NCBI GenBank assembly: GCA_039545355.1 | Contig: BCJJ01000011.1 | Location: 808,642 to 872,641, forward strand | Length of the DNA: 64,000 bases | Direction of reading: 5' to 3' | From: Trichosporon coremiiforme | Taxonomy: Eukaryota > Basidiomycota > Tremellomycetes > Trichosporonales > Trichosporonaceae | Part shown: positions 1-12,654 of the stretch, one piece after another | Layout: every line of letters begins with the position of its first letter | Position numbering within the stretch: position 1 is the stretch's first letter | Translations under genes and position numbers: made by a program | Notes under the pieces: generated by a model | What the model saw: only the letters and a program-made list of their open reading frames with translations | Told to the model about the DNA's origin: nothing | Database searches by the model: none

Positions 1-805
1 TTCCAGCGCATGATCGGGATGGGCGGTGGCAACAACCAGCCAACTGCCAGCATGGACGATATCCTCAATCTCCTTAACAAGGTCTGGAAGTGTCTCAAGA
101 GCTACTACATGGAGGAGAGCGTCATGCAGCAGGTCGTTACTGAGCTTCTGAAGCTGATCGGCACAATCGCGTTCAACGACCTCATCATGCGCCGGAACTT
201 CTGCTCCTGGAAGAGAGGTGAGTACTTCGAATAGCCTTCTCACTAACGCTCAGCTATGCAAATCCAGTACAACATTACTCGCATTGAAGGTAAGGAGCCA
301 ACAGCAGTTCAGCGGCTGACGGCAGAATGGTGCAAGGCTCATGACATGCCTGAGGGTCTTCTTCAGCTTGAACACCTCATGCAGGCCACCAAGTTGCTCC
401 AGCTCAAGAAGGTACGCCCTGCATTTGAGCGAGACTAATGCGAACAGGCTTCAATGGGCGATATCGAGATCTTGTTCGACGTTTGTTGGATTCTCTCTCC
501 TTCTCAGATCCAGAAACTCATCTCGCAATATCACAATGCCGACTACGAAGCCCCTATCTCACCCGACATTCTCAAGGCCGTGGCCGCGCGCGTACGGCCA
601 GAGGATAAGAACGATCAGCTGCTCTTGCAGACGGAGCAGGACGAGGTTGGGCCGTACCAGATCCCTCCGCCGCGAGACATCGCCGGCCTTGAAACTTGTG
701 CGTTACGCGGCTGTCATCAAGAGCATTAGAAGCTGACAATCAACAGACGTTCCGGCCTGGCTTAACGTCCCTCTCATCAGGAGGCTCGCGACGTTCGTCG
801 CATAG
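1..805 (+). CDS. MYO2: Class V myosin heavy chain, C-terminal globular (DIL/cargo-binding) tail; 5' end outside window
   Basis: Actin-based motor that carries secretory vesicles and organelles to growth sites. Only the last 215 residues are present, joined from exons 1-217, 254-289, 326-411, 448-697 and 747-805. The four introns are 36 to 50 nt with GT-AG ends and CTGAC/CTAAC branch sites, and the exons sum to a whole number of codons. The translation reads as a dilute (DIL) domain: LNKVWKCLKSYY, NDLIMRRNFCSWKR, EWCKAHDMPEGLLQLEHLMQ, then the Q-motif region PSQIQKLISQYHNADYE and a C-terminus PAWLNVPLIRRLATFVA. The motor and IQ repeats must lie left of the window. MYO2 is a known member of the Cryptococcus MAT locus (established knowledge), which fits the other genes here. 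Confidence in family and splice model is high. Confidence 0.93.
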
Positions 806-1446
806 AGGGCCAGATGCGCCCATTCTCATAAGGTGTACCATGCTATGCAATATGCAATCGTATCGGATCCATATCTATGGTATCAACGTCGTCTGTTGCG
901 TTCACTATCAGCGCGATGGACTAAAGACTACCGCGTATATTCATGCGAGGTTGAAACTAATTCAATCGCTTCGTGGGAGCTATAATTAGTGCCAATAGCA
1001 GACCACGTCGCGGAAACGGAAGTGTCACGATCGTCATGAAGGCGAGCATAGTTGTAGTTGCGTGCTTCTGCAGTGTTTGGACGGGCTGTGCGAAGCGCTT
1101 CGCGGATATTCGCGCGGCGGATGTGTACCCCGAGACAGGTGGACAGAAAGCAATAAATGACGGCCGCTAGGCTGTAAAGTCAGCGGGTTCGGATTCGAGC
1201 TGGCCCACAAGAAGAACCCCGTAGCAACCGCGAAAAGTAGGAAACCCCCATCTGGAGTCATCATGGCAGGGTCATCGTTACGCTTTGGGTTGACGAAGAT
1301 GTGACAAAGACGAAGAGTTAAGGACTATACTGGTGGTGGTACAGATCGACGGCTCTGTCACGTGACGTCTAACCTCCACCCTCCAAAAAGTTGCTGATGA
1401 TGCTGAACTGCGGTGCTGCTTGCGTTCTGCCTCTTCGCATTCGACC
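806..1446. other. Intergenic region between MYO2 and TSR1
   Basis: About 640 bp without a supported gene. It holds the MYO2 3' UTR and the TSR1 promoter. Only short overlapping ORFs on both strands are seen, none with a recognisable domain. A GGTTCGGATTCGAG string near 1188 resembles a tRNA B box but no matching A box or foldable tRNA body is visible. Confidence 0.6.
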
Positions 1447-4276
1447 ATGGCACCTCAGGCGCATCATCACAGATCGACGCTCAAGCAGGTGTGTCTTTTC
1501 TAAGATTGCATGCGAGTTCTGACTCCAGAAAAACAAGTCTTTCAAATCCAAGCATGCTACGAAGGGGTCGTTGAAAGCAGCCGCCAAGGGTAAGTGGAGC
1601 AATCGAGGCTCGATCTGACAGCCTTAGGCAAAACAGCTTCTCTTGGTGTCTCTTCTCACTCTCGGAGCATAGAAGCTGGATCAAAGAGGGGCAGACTTCA
1701 TCAACAGGCTCAGAAACGTGACTCGAAGCAAAGGGCTGCTCGAGAGAGCGCCAAGTTCTTCTCTACGAGTTCTAGCGGAGGTGAGGTCTACAAACAGTCG
1801 CTTGGCTGACTTGCCAGGCAAGGTACCTCGCGTTATCTCCATCATTCCATTGCTTCCTTCCATTTCTACGGAGAAGTTCTACATCCAGTTACTCCATTCT
1901 CTGGATCTGTCCCCCCAGGAGATCGAGGAATTGTCGTCACGATACCAGCCGCATTGCTCCATCTTCGTGCCGGTCCCTAGATTCAAGACGAACCTCGTGG
2001 TAAATATTGTACCTGCACTGGATTTGTACGCCAGTCTGGATGTGGCTCTTGTCAGCGATGCTGTCCTGCTCCTGATGAGCAGCACAGACGAGGTCCAAGT
2101 AGAAGGCGAAGCGATTCTTCGTTCTCTGCAGGGACAGGCAGGAGGTGTCACCGTTCTGCCATGTGTTCAGGTGGGTGATTGAACATTCACAGCAGTCGCT
2201 CATGTCAGTTTCCTGAATCCCAAGGGCTGGACGCATCTGGACGGTCGTCCGTTCAGAAATCTCTGCTGTCCTTCACTCGGTACTTCTTCCCCAACGCTCA
2301 CAAGGTGTACTCAAATGACAACGCAAATGACGCTGCCTTACTTGCTCGTGCCATCTGCGAGGTGCAGCCTGCCAATATCGAACATTCGGAAGGCAGGTCT
2401 TGGCTTGTTGGGGAGGGCCGCGATTGTGTAGCCTGGGAGCCCAGTAGTTCCAACCCGAAATCGGGCGACGTGGGAACGCTGTATGTGACTGGGACGGTGC
2501 GCGGGGGAAAGATGAGCGCGGATCGTCTCGTCCACATCCCTGGCTATGGCGATTTTCAAGTCGAGAGCGTGAGTCCCCAAAAAGGCTAAACCTAACACCA
2601 GCTCATACACACCCCTCTTCAAGTCCGGGGACCTACCTCCTCAACTGGTGAAGCGCTGTCGACGCCCACGGAGTCGGCCGACGATCTTACAGCCAACAAT
2701 GTGCCTGATCTGCTTGCCAATGAGCAAACCTGGCCAACCGAGGAAGAGATGAACTCGGCGCCCGCTGCCCAAGGCGAGGCTATTGAAGCCCAGAAGCCCC
2801 GCGTCAAGCGTGTGCCTAAGGGAACCAGTGCTTACCAGGCAGCCTGGATCGTGGACGATGACGAGGGCGACGAAGTCGATGACGATGACGAATTTGACAG
2901 CGAGATGGGGTCAGACGACGGTGCGGATCAGGATTCGCCACACCACCGTGAGTCGTGTTGTCCCAATCTGTTCTGACAACAGTCTCCGAAGAGGAGGAAA
3001 TGGAGGAGATCGAGCTGGACTCTCGCGAGCAGGAGCATGACGATATGGCTCCCGAAGATGAAGAGGAGCAGTAAGTCTCGCGATGCTCACTGCGTGTGAT
3101 TGGTTTTAACGATCAGGTATGCAGCCTATCTGCGTGAGCGCGAGCGAGCTCAGAAGGAAGACATGGCTTTTCCGGACGAGATCGACACGCCCCGTCACAT
3201 CGCTGCTCGCACTCGCTTTCAGCGCTACCGCGGGCTGCGGAGCTTCAGAACCAGCCCATGGGATCCTTATGAGAACCTCCCATTAGAGTACGGCGAAATC
3301 TTCCAGTTCGAGAACTTCAAGGCGACGAAGCGCCGCGTCGAAGCCGAAGCGTCGGAGGATGGTGTGGAGGTGAGTCTCATTCACCTCTTATCTAACTTGC
3401 TCAGATTGGCACTCGCGTGACTCTGGTCATCCGAAATGTTCCGAAGACTATTCTCGCGCGTAATCCGTCCGCGCCCCTAATTGTGCACGGCCTCCTGCGG
3501 CACGAACATAAGCAGACCGTGTTGCACTTCGTTGTGCAACGTAACACCGAGTATTTGGAGCCTGTTCGAGCGAAGGTAGGTGTTCTCTCCGAGTTTATCA
3601 GGGATTATGTTGACCTTCAGGATCCGCTCGTGCTATGCGCCGGACCTCGGCGCTACCTCATCAACCCGCTTTTCTCGCAACACGTGCGAGGAGGCGGAAA
3701 GGGGGTAAACAATGTCCACAAGTCAGAGCGATTCCTTCGGCATGGCGCTGCCACAGTCGTGACCACGTTCGGACCGGTCTGCTTCGGCAAAGCTCCGTGT
3801 CTTCTCCTTCGTGAAGGTAACGGTGAGCACGTCAATTTTGGGGATGGTACGCTAACTGCAGCCTCTGTTCCGGACCTCGTTGCCACGGGCTCATTCATGT
3901 CCTCGGACCCTACGCGCATCATCGCTAAGCGCATCGTTCTCACCGGCCACCCGTACAAGGTACACAAGAAGACTGCGACCATCAGATACATGTTCTTCAA
4001 CCGTGACGACGTTGCGTACTTCCAATCTGTCGAACTCCATACTAAGTATGGTCGGACTGGGCATATCAAGGAAACCTTGGGAACGCACGGATACTTCAAG
4101 GCGCACTTCGATGGTCCCGTCCAACAGATGGACACCGTTTGCATGAACCTCTACAAGCGTCAATTCCCGAAGGTGAGTCTTGGTTTCGGTGGTGAGCTGA
4201 CAGCTAGCAATCAACTCCGCTCTTGCAGGAAGCGACGGGCAGTGTCCAAGGCGGCAGTGGAATGGACGTAGAGTGA
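1447..4276 (+). CDS. TSR1: 40S ribosome biogenesis protein TSR1 (BMS1/TSR1 family)
   Basis: Nucleolar/cytoplasmic factor that holds pre-40S particles during maturation; a GTPase-like fold without catalytic activity. Twelve exons (1447-1488, 1529-1589, 1628-1780, 1818-2170, 2209-2568, 2602-2947, 2983-3070, 3117-3369, 3405-3575, 3621-3816, 3862-4172, 4229-4276) give 793 residues, close to the family length. The start is fixed by the family N-terminus APQAHHHRSTLKQ followed by NKSFKSKHATKGSLK. The centre is acidic (DDDEGDEVDDDDEFD). The C-terminal domain has FQFENFKATKRR, DPLVLCAGPRRYLINPLFSQ, RGGGKG and GHPYKVHKKTATIRYMFF. Two introns (45 nt at 3576-3620, in frame; 45 nt at 3817-3861) would be read through by a naive ORF call. 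TSR1 rather than BMS1 because the length is under 800 and no P-loop is seen. It converges with STE11, 64 bp apart. Confidence 0.94.
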
Positions 4277-4340
4277 CCAGCAGTTCGCATGTACTATCTT
4301 AAAGTGATCGCATTCCTATCGTTACATGATATCATCAGTA

Positions 4341-7300
4341 CTAGACAACAGGTGGTAGGCCCGGCAAGGGATTCCTTCGAGCGGCAGCGACCGCATCCAT
4401 CGTGGCATTTGCCTGCTCGATGGACAAGGCTCCAGGGACTGCGGCAGCCTGCGCGGCGATGAAGGTATGTTCGAGCAGCGCCGAGGCCGTGGGTCGCAGG
4501 TCGTGATCGATCTCTAATGTGCGTTGCAGGAACTCTGCCGCGTCCGTGGAGATGTCACTGGGAGTGGCAGGTCGCGCCATTGAGCCGATCTGCCGTTAGG
4601 CGAGGAAGTCTAACAACAAGGACAAACTTACCCGGAAGAAGGCCTGCATTTGATCAAGCTCTGCCCAAGGATGGGTACCGGTCAACATTTCGACCACTAG
4701 GCAGCCGACGCTCCAAATGTCGGCTTTCGACGTGTAGATTGTCTGCTTCACCACTTCCGGTGCCATCCAGAAAACGGACCCCTGCAGTGAGGGGCGGTTA
4801 GCTCGCATTGCAATGCCAGCCATAAATTCTTCGGTAAGTTAGTGGTCGTTTACCAAAGGACTTACTATTCTCAGCTTTCTTCGAAATTCCGAAGTCAGAA
4901 ATCTTGATGCCCCCTTTGTTGTCGACGAGAATGTTTGCACCCTTAATGTCGCGATGAATAATGCCTCTCTCATGGAGATAGTTGAGACCAGTAAGGATTT
5001 GACGAACGAAGTTTCGGACGAGAGCCTCCTCGAACGCGCCATAATTGTTGAGCAGGGCGGCCACCGAGCCACCTGGGACATACTCCAGGAAAATGTACAA
5101 GTGATTCCCATCAGTTGCAGAGTCTAACCAGTTAGCAGCCTGCTGATTGTACGGTAAAACCCACCCAGGTATTGCACAATGTTCTCGTGCTGTAGCTCTT
5201 TGAGAAGCTCTATCTCTCTCTCAAGAGCTTGTACCATGTTTCTCTTCTTCTCTTCATTGCGAGCATCACCAGATGGGAGTTCCACCTGCTTGACTGCCAT
5301 CAGAAGACCTGATTGCGCGTCCATGCCCAAGAATACCGAGCCGAAGGAGCCCTGACCGATCAAAGCCCCTTTGATCCATTTGATCATTCGTCGAGCTGTA
5401 GTCAGTTTTAGCAGCTGGCGAGCTAGCGATCTACTTACAGCCAGTTGAAGTCAAGGCTCGCCCCTGATCCCTATCGTCGTCGTCACTTGTCGCAGAATCC
5501 TCCTCTTCGTCCTCAGAATCCTGGGAGGTGCTTGATTCATCATCACTGTCAGGAATGGAGATGACCGATGAAGACGCCGAAGCAAGAGAGGGGTCGGTGT
5601 CGAACATGTCTGCCGTGGCCATACTTGCTCGGCGGTTCTCAACCTCTGCTGTAATCTCATCCACGGTCAAGAGACTAGCCGTATCACTCTTATCTTTGTT
5701 CCGCTTCACAGACGAAATGACACTAATGCGGCTCAACGTGGACCCTGTGGAGCCTCTTCGACCCGGTCGCAAGGCCGGGCGCGCAGAAGCAGGCGCCGGT
5801 GAATACTCTTGCAGCGAATCGACCAGGCTCTCGCCTGTGGATTCGAATGGCGGAAGGAGTGGAGGATGACTGCCTACAGGAGCTCCGTTCTCGTCCTGTT
5901 CCGTAGAGGCTGGGCTTCGGGCAGTGCCATCTGGATGCGCGGTTTCAACTTCCTCGGGAATCACCGCCGGGGTGGTAGAAGACGACACCGTCCTCGTAGA
6001 TGGAGGGCGGGCTTTCCGATTGGGGCTGGCGACGTTCTCCAGGCTCGCCGATAGCGGGGATGCAGTTCCGAGCGCACCTCCCAAGGCAAGTCGATCTGCG
6101 GGCGCTTGAGAGAGGCGCATGCTCTGACGAACCGTTTTCTCCAAGTCTCGCTTACGCGCAGAAGGGAAGTACTCTGAGAGATGATTGGAGATGAGTTCAC
6201 TGGGAGGACGGTGGCCGAAGAAATTGTACATCCTCTTCGTCCGAGATGACACGTTGCCAGACGAAGACGTCCTCGACGTATTGACGGACGGAGATGTGTC
6301 AACGGCCCCAGGAACACCAAGTCCAGACATGATCGATACAGTACTGGCTCGGTTCATCTGCTTATTCGCTGTAGGTTTCGAAGCGCTGTCACGGCGGTCC
6401 TCTGCTTGCCTTCCTAGGCGAGGAACACCGTAATGGGACGGGGAATTGGGGGAACCCGGAGGCGGAGGAGCTTCGCCAAAGAAAATCTCCATGTTTTTGC
6501 GATTAGGCTGCTGGGTGACGCGTTTGATGAGAAGACCACGCTCCCTTACGATCGTGGAATCTATGCCACCGAGTTTGACGGAGCGCTGATCGTGACAAAT
6601 ATCAAGCAGAGCCGACTCAGATAACTGCTGATCTGCGGTACATTAGTGGATGATTGTCGCATTGCAGGCATAACAAGCTCTCACCTTCCTCCCCGCTTTC
6701 CTTCCGCGTAAATACACCCCAGCCGTCCCACTCCAGGCGGTCGCTGTCTCCCGAGTCCGAGTCAGGATTCCAGTTTGATCCTCCCTTGCCAAACTTCTTG
6801 AGAACCAGATCAAGGACGGCTAGACCACTTGTGCAATTAGATACGTTGACTGTTCTAGAGGTCCCATCCTCAGAGTTCACAAACTTGACCAAGTGACGCC
6901 ACAGGTCCTCCAACGGAATCGTGCGATGCTGACCACCCTCTCCCGGTAACGTTGTAGGCATGCCATTACGCGGTGGTGCGATTCGTAGCTTGTGAGGGTC
7001 AGAGTTGCCGGAGTCGTCCTTGCGGATGACATTGGCGAACGGATGCGGTTGGATGTTATCCCGGACAGGGGGATGAGTAGGGCTGACGGCCTTCCCACCG
7101 GCCAAGAAGTCCGCGCGAGCATCTCCGAATCGATGAACACCTTGCCTTTTGTCGGAATTCTTGGTCGCTAGGCCAATACTCGACCAAGGGTCGTCAGCCA
7201 CTGAAGCGGGGATGTCTCCCGATGTCGTCGCTCCATTCCTAATGTTGGCGTTGGGGTGAGCGTGAGCAGTCACGGGGCTTGGCGACCTTCTGATCTCACG

Positions 7301-8026
7301 AGTCGCGGGTGGACGTAAGGAAACGATTGGCTCCTGCGGGGGCAGGGGCGGCCGAGCACTCCCTGCCTCAGTCAGTGCCGAGACCGGCTTGGAAGGGGCC
7401 GACTTGGGGGTCACTGATCTCGAATTTGGTGACCCGCCAGACGTCGACCCCTCGACGGCAGATGACAGGGGATTTGGCCGTTGCAAATTCAGAGGCGGTG
7501 GTCGCGAGGATGCGAGTCTCTTGGAGAAAAGAGCAGTGGCGAGGCGCTTCTGAACCTGAGAGCTGCGAGCATCACTCGATTGAACGGGGCTACCGTCAAC
7601 GGCGGGGACGAGCGTTGGAAGCATCCGGGCGCCTAGGATGGCCGAGGTTGGTGTTCGCGCTGCGCGCTTGCGGAGGTCTCTCACACCTCCCAGTAGCTTC
7701 ACACGATCTCCAATTTTGCTGATACCGATTTCCTTGAGGCTGGACATATCGAGGTCCAAAAGGACCTTGCCATCGATGTCGTTCCGATTGAATAGCTCGA
7801 TGTATTGGTCGCACTTGTACATACTGAGGAATGACGCAATCTCAGCGTCTCCCCACAATCGCACATGCGCGCCAAATGTTTGGCCGGACGGCGCCTTCAG
7901 AAAGGGCGGAGTCGCGGGTCGATGCTGATTGTTTCGTGTCGACCCATCTACACTTGTCTTCGCGAACCCTTCGGAAGTGGGTGTTGTTGAGGATTCATCA
8001 TCGTGATGAGCAGTTGCAGACTGCAT
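4341..8026 (-). CDS. STE11: MAP kinase kinase kinase of the pheromone pathway (SAM-RA-kinase)
   Basis: Six exons on the minus strand (8026-6685, 6632-5439, 5395-5165, 5123-4866, 4828-4632, 4589-4341) total 3471 nt and encode 1156 residues. Domain order: SAM domain at about 55-120 ([20 protein letters not shown] through GDRVKLL), Ras-association-like region at about 370-500 split by the first intron, a long Ser/Pro-rich linker, then the kinase from about 850: glycine loop [16 protein letters not shown] lysine, HRDIKGAN catalytic loop, [19 protein letters not shown]. The SAM/RA/kinase order is diagnostic of Ste11, which phosphorylates the MAPKK Ste7 below the PAK kinase Ste20. STE11 is a MAT-resident gene in Cryptococcus. 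The start ATG at 8026 opens the SAM exon; 790 bp separate it from the 3' end of IKS1. Confidence is high for family; the exact RA borders are inferred. Confidence 0.95.
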
Positions 8027-8816
8027 GACGAGCAGCTCGGTCCACGGGAGGGAGGATAAAGGGTCCGCCCGTCAAGCTCAAGCCATCAGAAGACGGCTTC
8101 GCATCAGCACCTGCGCAAGATTGCAAACCGTGAAAGTCTTACCGCAGCCACCGACTTGGTGCCAGGATGTTGCGTCCGGTTGCGCCGACCCGAAATGGGA
8201 GTGCGAAGAGATTTGCGTGAGTGTTAGCCAGACGCGAGGGAAAGGTCGATTCGGAAGAAGGGGGTTGGGGGTTGAGGGGGAGGATCTGACAAAGAGAACG
8301 TGGATGAAATGATAAGAGAAGAAGCGTGATCGAGAGAAGGGCGAGACGTGATGGCGTGGGGTGGCATCGGTCACTACAGGGCTATCGTTGTAGAGGCATA
8401 TGGTGGCGACGGACAGCGGACTGGTCTCCAGCCAGGCACTACCGCGCAGAGGAGCGGATGCCGGACAGGGTCTTGGTTACGGATTGCCTAATGCCTAAAT
8501 GCCCAACCTGGATAGCGGCCTCGAGCCCTGACCCTGTGTGTCCCTCCACCCGTGCCACCCAGCGTTCAGTGGTGGGCGGCCATTGTACACTGATACAAGG
8601 AGGCAGCACACTGGCTCACTACCGGCCTGGAGCTCAGGGCCGATTCGGGTTCAAACGCTCACCGCACGCGCCGCGTCGGCACGCGCTCAGCCTTGCTTCC
8701 GCCGCCATCAGCTCATCGGGCCCTACAGGTCTCCGCCTCATGGATGCATCTCCCAACAAACACATAGATACAAAAGCGTTTTGTACATAGACATCATTCT
8801 GTTCGATACACTGCCA
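8027..8816. other. STE11 promoter / IKS1 3' flank
   Basis: Roughly 790 bp between the STE11 start and the IKS1 stop, both genes on the minus strand. It should contain the STE11 promoter and the IKS1 3' UTR. No conserved coding region is seen; the several 90-150 codon ORFs are low-information and lack matching introns or domains. Confidence 0.55.
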
Positions 8817-10961
8817 TCACGCGTTTAGCTTGGCCGAGACCAACGCGGACACATGTATTAAGAGCAGCCCGCCACTGAGCGCCATGGACGCCGAATGTGC
8901 GGGGATGTCGACGACCGCAACAATCACGAGACATAGGACGACGGCTGGTGGAAGCTGGACCCCAAGGACGTTCGGTTGCAGAGACATGATCTTAACAGTG
9001 AGCACCAATGCAGCCGATGGACGAACCTTTAGTGTGAACAGCGCCAACCACGCATATTTGCTCCATTCCACCCCTTCGATCTCCGAAGGAACAGATGGTG
9101 CAACTCTCACTTCCGGATAACCGGAAGGGGATGGTAGCGCAAGTAGAGATCGGACGGGAGAACGATCAGCGGCTCGTTTCTCTTCGTCAGCTCAGTCGCC
9201 TTGATTACTTACCTCTTGCCGCTTCTTGTTTTTGAACTTGTTCTTCCAGAGACTCCCGAGCTTGTCTCCGAAACTGTTACTCTGGAATCGAGAGAGTGCA
9301 AGCTTGACACGCTCTGCATTTGGTCGCTGCTCAGGCGATAGATCGAGAAGTCGTTCAAGCAGGAGAAGCAGTGCTCGAGGGATGTGTCTTCTCTCACAAA
9401 CTTCGATGACCTCTGGCGTGGGGTGGAATCCACTGTAGCGAATGATCTCATCGTGTAAAGCGGCCAGATCTTCGGAGGCTCGGTACGGCAGTTTCAAGAA
9501 GAGCATCTTGTGTAAGATCATGCCTGCAAAGTCAGTGATTGTGTCTCGCTTTGCCCTACCAAGTGACCACATGTCAGCATGGGAGTCAGATGGCCTCCAG
9601 TCTCCATTTGCGTCCATAACAATGGTTTCGGGAGCCTACAGAGTCAGTGAGTCGACCAACCGACAACACACCATGTACTCCAGGGTTCCAGTGTGTCCCG
9701 TTCGTTGACGGCGGCCACGGATCATCTCCTCGGACGTTCCAAAATCAGAAAGCATTGCTTTAGGGCTATCCGGTTAGTACTTAGCACAGCAATCACCCTG
9801 GTACTCACGTCACCTCTCCTTCCTCCCAGTGCAGCAAAACGTTGGAGCATTTGAGGTCAAGATGCAAAATCGAGTTCGAGTGCTGTTTCGTCAACGTAGC
9901 AGACCTAAACAACCCACAAGGAATGCTAGACCCTCTACGACGTCTCCAAATAGCTTCAGCACTTCTTCCAATCCAAGAAGAAGAACACCTCTGCTCTCCC
10001 CCCTCGCTCGTCCTACTCCACTCTGGCGACGTCGTTTGAACGCCTTGATCCTCTCGGCCTTTGGCAAGTGTTCGAAATCGTCGTTCAGCGCCAATCCACC
10101 TGCACTCTCCGTGTCTACCGAAGCAGCGTGACTCCGATTAATGAGGAAAGCATCGAGATTTCCCGCAGACGCATACATCATGAGCACGTGCAGTGCCAGG
10201 ATGGGAGGGCTGAACGCCGAAAACTGAGTCTCATCCACCCATGAATGATAATAGGGAATGATGTTCGGATGGCGGAGTGCTTCCAGTAGTCTAACCTCTC
10301 GGAGCATCCGCACCAGATACGTCTTTGACGTCCCCACGGCGATCTTCTTGACTGCGTAGGTCCCTTTACTGTTAGCGCCGACTCCCGTTATCACCCACCT
10401 AAAGCATTGCCTCCTATTACATGTGTAGCCAGATACACACTGCCTTCAGCCCCAATACCGAGGCGAGCCTCCTCTTTGAAAAACCTGCGATAATATCCCA
10501 TTGCGGGGAGGTCACTAACGTCAATCATGTCATCAGCATCCGAAGTGGATATTGGCTCAAGCGGGGTCGCAGCTTCTCCGTTGCTCTCAGCGTCGATTGG
10601 AGTTCCAGGCTGACTGAAGCCATGGGCACGCTCAAGAACGCGGAAGTAGCTGGAGTCACCGCGACCCAAAGTCCTGGAGGGGCGAGCTGTGGGAGTGATC
10701 ACGGGGGACCATGGCCGATGGCAAAGCGGACATTCTCTTGGTTTCCCTTCGTCGTGCTCTTCGGCATCGTCCGGTTCGATAGAGCCACTGGTGGTCGCTC
10801 CTTCACGGTCTGGGTGAGGTACAACTTGAATCGCATGCGAAGGAGGGTGATAGACAATGAGTTGGTGGGGGGTTTCGCTGTTGGTCAGGAGAGCTGAGAT
10901 AGAAATGCACATACCCAATCGGCGTCCACGTGTGATTATACCCCGTCGGCGGCGGTTCCAT
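8817..10961 (-). CDS. IKS1: IKS1-type serine/threonine protein kinase with C-terminal membrane segments
   Basis: Eight exons (10961-10915, 10877-10399, 10363-9918, 9882-9809, 9765-9672, 9635-9560, 9523-9213, 9179-8817) total 1890 nt, 629 residues. The N-terminus has a short beta-rich part (HQLIVYHPPSHAIQ) and a CPLCHRPW cysteine pair. The kinase starts at about 150: YYRRFFKEEARLGIGAEGSV, YAVKKIAVG, REVRLLEALRHPNIIPYYH, then LHLDLKCSNVLL, SDFGTSEE and EYMAPETI. The catalytic loop is HLD instead of HRD. The last exon carries hydrophobic stretches (PAVVLCLVIVAVV and MALSGGLLLIHVSALV) that look like membrane helices. FFKEE-GxGAEGSV is characteristic of Iks1, also a MAT-locus gene in Cryptococcus. 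Its cellular role is poorly known. Start chosen at MEPPPTGYN because the first intron then splices in phase. Divergent from VPS26 with 180 bp between. Confidence 0.9.
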
Positions 10962-11141
10962 TGCTTTGACAATGGTAGTCGTTGAGATGGGTTGTGATTG
11001 TTGCGGAATGTATCTGATATCTGGCCGGCCTTGCACATGACGTATCCACACGGACTCATTACGTAACCACTTGCTGCGCCAGATCCGCCACCTGGTCGTC
11101 ATCGTCCGTAGTTGTTGATACCATCCAGTTACACATCGACC

Positions 11142-12296
11142 ATGGCATCTTTCTTCGGCTTTGCTTCGGCTCCGGTGGACGTTGAAATTCGGTTGAACGG
11201 GGAGGATGACCGGAAGCAAGTAGAGGCAAAGGGAGATCAAGACAAGAAAGAGCTTTGCCCTGTGTTCTACGATGGGGAGAGTGTAGAAGGGAAGGTGCGT
11301 TACCGTTGGACAAAGGTCTTGACCGCCGTTCACACTGACTCAAGGTTATCGTCCGCGTAAAGGATGGGAAGAAGTTCCAGCACGATGGTATCCGTATTGA
11401 ACTCGTAGGCTCGATCGGTACGTCGCTTAATCAGAGAGTGGCCCTAGTGTAAGCTTCGCGGAGGAGCTTACACCGCAGAACTATTCTATGATCGAGGTAA
11501 CCGTTACGATTTCGTGTCCTTGAGCCAAGAACTTGCGGGGCCTGGAGAAATGAGACAAGCCCAGACGTTCGATTTCACCTTCAAGAACGTTGAGAAGCAA
11601 TACGAGAGCTACTCGGGAATAAACGTCAAGCTGAGGTACAAAACTCGGTTTGACCATGCTGACACACCAGGTATTTCATCCGGGTGACCCTTATGCGCCG
11701 CATCGGGGAGGTGACGAAGGAGCGAGACTTCTGGGTGCACTCGTACCACATGCCCCCGAAAACGAACACCAGTGAGAAGATGGAAGTCGGCATAGAAGAC
11801 TGTCTTCATATCGAATTCGAGTTCAACAAACCAAAGTCAGTCCGCTGCCTGTACCACAGCTGACCACCGTAGGTACCACTTGAAGGATGTCATCGTCGGC
11901 AAAGTTTACTTTCTCCTGGTTAGGATTAAGATCAAGCATATGGAACTCTCCATCATTCGCCGCGAAACGACCGGCGCCGCACCGAATCTGTATAACGAGT
12001 CCGAGACCATCACAAAGTTCGAGATCATGGACGGAGCTCCTGTTCGAGGGGAGACCATTCCTATCCGGCTGTTTTTGGGCGGCTTCGAACTCACACCGAC
12101 ATTCCGCGATGTCAACAAGAAGTTCTCCACACGATACTTCCTCAGTTTGGTTCTTATCGACGAAGAGAACAGGCGGTACTTCAAGCAGCAGGAGATCACG
12201 TTGTACCGTATCCCGTGAGTCGTCGAACGGAGCATCACTAACAGAAAGGGAGAACTGAGAGTGTTCCGGTCACTGGGCGTCAACCTAGGCAGGTAG
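11142..12296 (+). CDS. VPS26: Retromer subunit VPS26
   Basis: Arrestin-fold subunit of the retromer cargo-selective complex (Vps26-Vps29-Vps35), which retrieves receptors from endosomes to the Golgi. Six exons (11142-11294, 11345-11417, 11479-11635, 11671-11835, 11873-12214, 12245-12296) give 313 residues, the usual size. Family landmarks: MASFFGFA start, ELFYDRGNRYDFVSL, ELAGPGEM, YESYSGINVKLRYF, EVGIEDCLHIEFEFNK, YHLKDVIVGKVYF, IKHMELSIIRRE, DGAPVRGETIPIRLFL, YFLSLVLIDEENRRYFKQQEI. The last exon (52 nt) adds a short tail ending in VNLGR. The start is unambiguous. All junctions are GT-AG and in phase. Confidence 0.96.
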
Positions 12297-12654
12297 TTGC
12301 ATTCCCATGTTATCTATGGAGAACACAGACAAACCAAACGCGCGCAGCCGACATCGTACCCGCGGGTGGTTCGGAGAAGGGGGGGGAGGGGAAGGTTGCG
12401 TTAAATGTAGGCATCGGTTTATGTAAATAGATCCTAGGGCATGTGCTGGTTTCGTCTAGGGTCAGAGTGCGGGGTCCTCAGATTCGTGCAACCTACGCGG
12501 GGAAGACTACAGTCAGTTTCCCGAAAGATTACGTAATATAGCGTGGAACCGTCTGAGCCCATCCCGTGTCGTGTCCATCGTCATAACGAGCGCCGCTCCG
12601 TTGTTGACAAGACACTATCACTAGCTGCAAGAGAGTGCCTTCGTTGGTGTCAAG
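12297..12654. other. Intergenic region VPS26 to Munc13-like gene
   Basis: 358 bp with the VPS26 3' UTR and the promoter of the next gene. A run GGGGGGAGGGG occurs near 12381. No gene seen. Confidence 0.6.

Noticed and set aside
10895..10915. 21 nt intron in IKS1 (GTATGTGCATTTCTATCTCAG)
   Set aside because: A 37 nt intron using the next CAG, with a CTGAC branch site, splices in phase and has normal size.
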